Shown here in pieces: positions 60,763 through 64,000 of a stretch of DNA of 64,000 bases. Both the position numbers and the translations under genes were made by a program. This stretch comes from Cylicocyclus nassatus (taxonomy: Eukaryota; Nematoda; Chromadorea; Rhabditida; Strongylidae), in contig CATQJL010000316.1 of the NCBI GenBank assembly GCA_958299035.1, positions 41,032,025-41,096,024 of the forward strand, written 5' to 3'. How positions within the stretch are numbered: the first letter of the stretch is position 1; every line of letters starts with the position of its first letter. Below the pieces are notes generated by a model, which was given only the letters and a program-made list of their open reading frames with translations, did not search any database and was not told where the DNA came from.

Positions 60763-61614
60763 TTAGGTTGGCTAGAAAGTTCTTGCGTAATTCAAACAAA
60801 ATTCAATAACTTTTCAACGACTAAACCTAAATTCACAATCTTGTTCTCTAAAAATATTAGAAGGCCTGCAATCCATGATGGATGTTTAAGCGCGAGATTT
60901 CATGAGCTAGCCCCCGAGAACGAAGCTCTCAAATATGGGACTTCAAAAATTGCAATTTTGAGTTTGGTGCCAGAAAATCGCAGAGTGCCGCTAGCTAGCC
61001 GAAAAAATCTGTAAAAAATTACTTACATTGCAGAAGTCCATACGTTATTTTAGCAGGCTTTGATCTCGCATGGAAATGCGAAAACAAAAAATTTGTGGAA
61101 TTTGTCATTTTACAGGATAAATCCCCTTATCGATGTAATTTTTCCACAAAAACACAGTTTGCAACCAGAAATAAGACATATTGCCTATTTAAAACCTTGC
61201 GACGTTTTTTGGAGTGTAAAAAATTGTTTTTGCCGAAAAACTGCGGTAATGAGTGGATTTTTTCCGCAAAATGAATATTTCACGAATTTTTTGTTTTTGC
61301 TTCACCGTGCAAGATCAAAGCTTTCCAAAGTAACTGATGGACTTCTGCAGTGTAAGTAATTTTTACAGATTTTTTTCGGCTAGCTAGCGGCACTCTGCGA
61401 TTTTCTGGCACCAAACTTAAAATTGCAAATTTTGAAGTCCCATATTTGACAGCTTCGTTCTCGGGAGGTAGCTCATGAAATCTTGCGCTTAAACATCCCT
61501 CATGGAGCGCAGCCTTCTAATATTTTTAGAAAACAAGATTGTGAATTTAGGTTTAGTCATTGAAAAGTTATTGAATTTTGTTTGAATTACGCAAGAACTT
61601 TCTAGCCAACCTAA
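60763..61614. mobile_element. Chain element 9: foldback MITE, family C
   Basis: Ends TTAGGTTGGCTAGAAAGTTC and gaactttctagccaacctaa. The interior matches element 3 (gtttaagcgcgagatt, gtgccgctagctagccg). 852 versus 854 bp. Confidence 0.88.
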
Positions 61615-61620
61615 TATATA

Positions 61621-62295
61621 CAGGGTGTCCCAAAAAAATGTTTAGAACGTTTGATCGTTAATATCTCTCTTCCCAAGAAGTCTTTTGCCTTGCTTCAGGT
61701 ACCGTTTTGTAGAGTTGGCTTCAACTTAGATTTCCATTATAGAAAAATCACCCATCTCTCTTCATTACTGTAGGATTACGGTAGAAACTTGAAACATATG
61801 GTGTCAATGTGGAAAAAGCTGCCGTTTCAAAATTTTTCAAAAAATTGTGCTTGTGTAATAGGGTTTTTGTGGACGCTGAGTTCAATACTCAACTATTCAC
61901 AAGATTGCGAAGCTTTCTAAACGGTGTAACCGCACTTTTTAAGAACAATGAAAAAAAGGCCGCTACCTCTCACCTGGCATAACTCTTCAATGAAGCATCA
62001 TAATAAGTTGGGAACTTTACAGTTATAATCAGCAATTCTAATTAGCCTGGTGTAAGAGTTTTCAGGCTGTTTTGTTTCCTTTCTGAGGCAAAACATGGCC
62101 TTTCATGGTTCAAAACCCTCTTTGAAGTTTCTAAAGTAACCCTACAGTAATGAAGAGAGATGGGTGATTCGTTCTAAAATGAAAATCTAAGTTGAAGCCA
62201 GCTCTACAAAACGGTACCTGAAGCAAGGCAAAAGACTTCTTGGGAAGAGAGATATTAACGATCAAACGTTCTAAACATTTTTTTGGGACACCCTG
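61621..62295. mobile_element. Chain element 10: foldback MITE, family F
   Basis: Ends CAGGGTGTCCCAAAAAAATG and its inverse, with TA on both sides. More diverged inside than element 8 (gaacgtttgatcgttaatat, gcttcaggtaccgttttgta). Confidence 0.88.
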
Positions 62296-62750
62296 TATAT
62301 CTATAAAACTCAAAATTGTGAGTTTGGAGGATATGTGCGTTATAGAAACGCGCGCCGTTCAACCGATTCAGCTGAAATTTTTTTTTCAAATATCATAATC
62401 GATCACTTAAACTCGTTTTGAACAAAGTCATGGATTTTCGATGGTTTCGTCAAGATCAATACGTCGAAGACCGTCTTCTCAACCCGAATTAGGGGCTCAG
62501 CTGTATAGGGGGTGTGAGTATGAATAAATCGGTCAGACGGGTATGTCAGCAAGTTTTAGATATGGTTGCTCTAGATATTCGATGAATCATTCGGTTATTT
62601 AATCAAAATTCGACTTTTTAATGTTTGAATACAATCGATGCTCATTCATTCGATATTCTTGATTTTGCGATTTTATTCGGAATTCATTCGCTCGAATGTT
62701 TTCAAATCTCGAATTTATTTTTTACTAGATGACTTTCCCGGTCCAATCCG
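62296..62750 (-). repeat. Fragments of the ACTAGCTG repeat family (copy C)
   Basis: 62300-62390 reads in inverse the 3' motif of that family (atcggttgaacggcg, gcgtttctataacgcacata). Separately, 62723-62760 carries its 5' motif in direct orientation (actagatgactttcccggtc). These are probably two separate broken copies. Confidence 0.4.
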
Positions 62751-63125
62751 GGCCATTACTCACTGGCTTTGGGGTAGATACTATAGGTTGTCAGCAAGAT
62801 TACTGTACTGCTATTCCCTGGGGAACGGTCAGGAGGTACGATCGGCGCAAATTTTTCGCGAAGCGCCGCAACGTGGCTTCAACAGTACATCATCTAATAG
62901 CATTCCTCCTGCGCTAAAACTCATGGCATTGAGTCACGTACGTGCCCCACCCCGCAACACAGGTGCGATAGTGTGAGAATTTTCTCACCCCCTCTTCACC
63001 CCTGAGCCGGGACCAAGGTGACCCCCTTCACCAAAAGCCGAGAAAAAAATCAACAGTGAGGTAAGGTTAGGCAAAGGAGCTATTTGTACGTGAATTGTTT
63101 ATGTTCAGGAATGGAGGAGTCTGTT

Positions 63126-63609
63126 GAAAAAAGTGCTTGGTGACGGGTGTGAGTAGTGAATTCTGGACATTTTGGAGTTTTTAACATAAAAAAATTCATA
63201 TTGTAGATGAACATCTTTTACGGCGAGATGGTCACCACTGGAGCCGTCTCGTCCTCCGCTTTCAGAAAGCATATAGCATATCTGAGATCCGTTCAAGAAA
63301 GTGCGATGAAGGGTGTGCCAACTGATTTTTGGGAATTTTCGAGCTCTTAACGTAAAAAATAATAAATTTCGTAGATGAACATCTTGTACCATGATGGTCA
63401 CCATTGAAACCGGCTCGTCCTCCGCTTTCAGAAAATATATACTTTGCCTAGGGTCCGTTATAAAAAGTGCCTGGATGAAGGGTGTCCTAGTGATTTTTGG
63501 AGATTTTCGAGTTTTCAACATGAAAAAATTCATAATTTCTGTAGATGAACATCTTGTACGCCATGATGGTCACCATTGAAACCGGCTCGTCCTCCGCTTT
63601 CAGAAAATA
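63126..63609 (+). repeat. Tandem repeat, ~169-bp unit, nearly three copies
   Basis: gtagatgaacatct recurs at 63203, 63371 and 63541, each followed by gatggtcacca, ggctcgtcctccgctttcag and, in the first two copies, a ccgttcaagaaagtgc-like stretch. Spacing is 168 and 170 bp. The third copy stops at the next MITE. The minus ORF 63105-63533 is a read-through of the repeat. Confidence 0.85.
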
Positions 63610-63611
63610 TA

Positions 63612-64000
63612 TTAGGTTGTGTATTAAGTTCGTTCGCATTTTTTGTTTCAAATTTTTCTCAGTATCTTACAAAACATTTGGCATGGTGTTAGTATGCATT
63701 CGGAAGCTCTAAGTCTACCAAAATGCTATCATTATATTCCCGGTTTTTAAAAAGTTGAACAAAAAAATCGATTACAAACCGAAAAATCTGAAATGACGAA
63801 AATCCCATTTTCGACAACTATGTTATGCCGCGCCTTGAATGGGTTTGAGCGCTTAAAAAACAGCTCAAAAATTTTGCGACATGTATAAATAGAATACTAT
63901 GGCTCCCGCAGATTACCTGCAGTGCTAAAACCTTTCGAAAACAATTCAATTGTAAGCTCAAAAATGGTATGTTTTTATGTCTTTTTGGTGTCAACGTTAA
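63612..64000. mobile_element. Left part of a further mariner-type element (runs off the window)
   Basis: Begins TTAGGTTGTGTATTAAGTTC after TA at 63610-63611 and inside the ~169-bp repeat. The right end is outside the window. TTAGGTTGTGTATTAAGTTCG resembles mariner-type ends. No transposase motif in the visible part. Confidence 0.65.

Noticed and set aside
62131..62313. 60-aa minus ORF similar to the one at 8377
   Set aside because: Both read the same arm of CAGGGTGTCCC-family MITEs; shared sequence is due to the repeat, not a protein family.
62638..62976. 112-aa plus ORF
   Set aside because: It starts at a fragment of the ACTAGCTG repeat family and shows no domain or splice context.
63126..63609. 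CRISPR-like array
   Set aside because: The units are ~169 bp with whole-unit similarity, not short repeats with unique spacers, and the genome is eukaryotic.

Overview
This window looks like a chromosomal segment from a nematode, probably a rhabditine (clade V) worm with large, repeat-filled introns, such as a strongylid. The reasons are a two-exon cuticle collagen with the nematode-specific N-terminal domain, C. elegans-like splice sites (gtaag donors, tttcag acceptors, one candidate 39-nt intron), and mariner-type and palindromic MITEs throughout. The species assignment is inference. There is no sign of bacterial, viral or CRISPR content.

Two genes are secure. (1) 1532-13504 (+) is a 13-exon ethanolamine-phosphate cytidylyltransferase (pcyt-2-like). 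I could assemble it to 384 codons with every junction in frame. One intron appears to end in GG instead of AG. Its introns 1, 6 and 12 make the gene 12 kb long and hold foldback MITEs, a short hairpin, ~167-bp tandem repeats and an LTR-like block. (2) 17986-18997 (-) is a cuticle collagen of 306 codons with a TATA box about 30 bp from its start codon.

28.15-31.58 kb is a decayed Mutator-like (MULE) transposon. It has two nested levels of inverted repeats and a multi-exon transposase with frameshifts, and a TTAA-flanked piggyBac-type MITE sits inside a coding exon. Immediately downstream is a foldback element with tRNA-like promoter boxes in both arms. At 34.63 kb there is a tRNA-derived SINE with an (ATCCTTT)n tail. 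Two short, in-frame exons of an unrecognised + strand gene end at 37494, followed by an essentially perfect 186-bp inverted repeat. 42.8-48.0 kb (-) carries coding-like but mostly broken blocks, including a mariner/Tc1-type transposase relic.

From 53.4 to 62.3 kb the window becomes a chain of ten complete TA-target foldback/MITE elements lying end to end, separated only by TA dinucleotides or TA microsatellite. They belong to about six TIR families, and the chain contains no gene. It is followed by a ~169-bp tandem repeat that is interrupted by a further mariner-like element running off the window end. Five other very short palindromic MITEs (40.0, 45.5, 45.7, 50.3 and 51.3 kb) share TTA/TAA target duplications of PIF/Harbinger type.

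Overall this is gene-poor, transposon-rich sequence with two housekeeping or structural genes, a few unrecognised coding fragments and several layers of DNA transposons that have inserted into each other.
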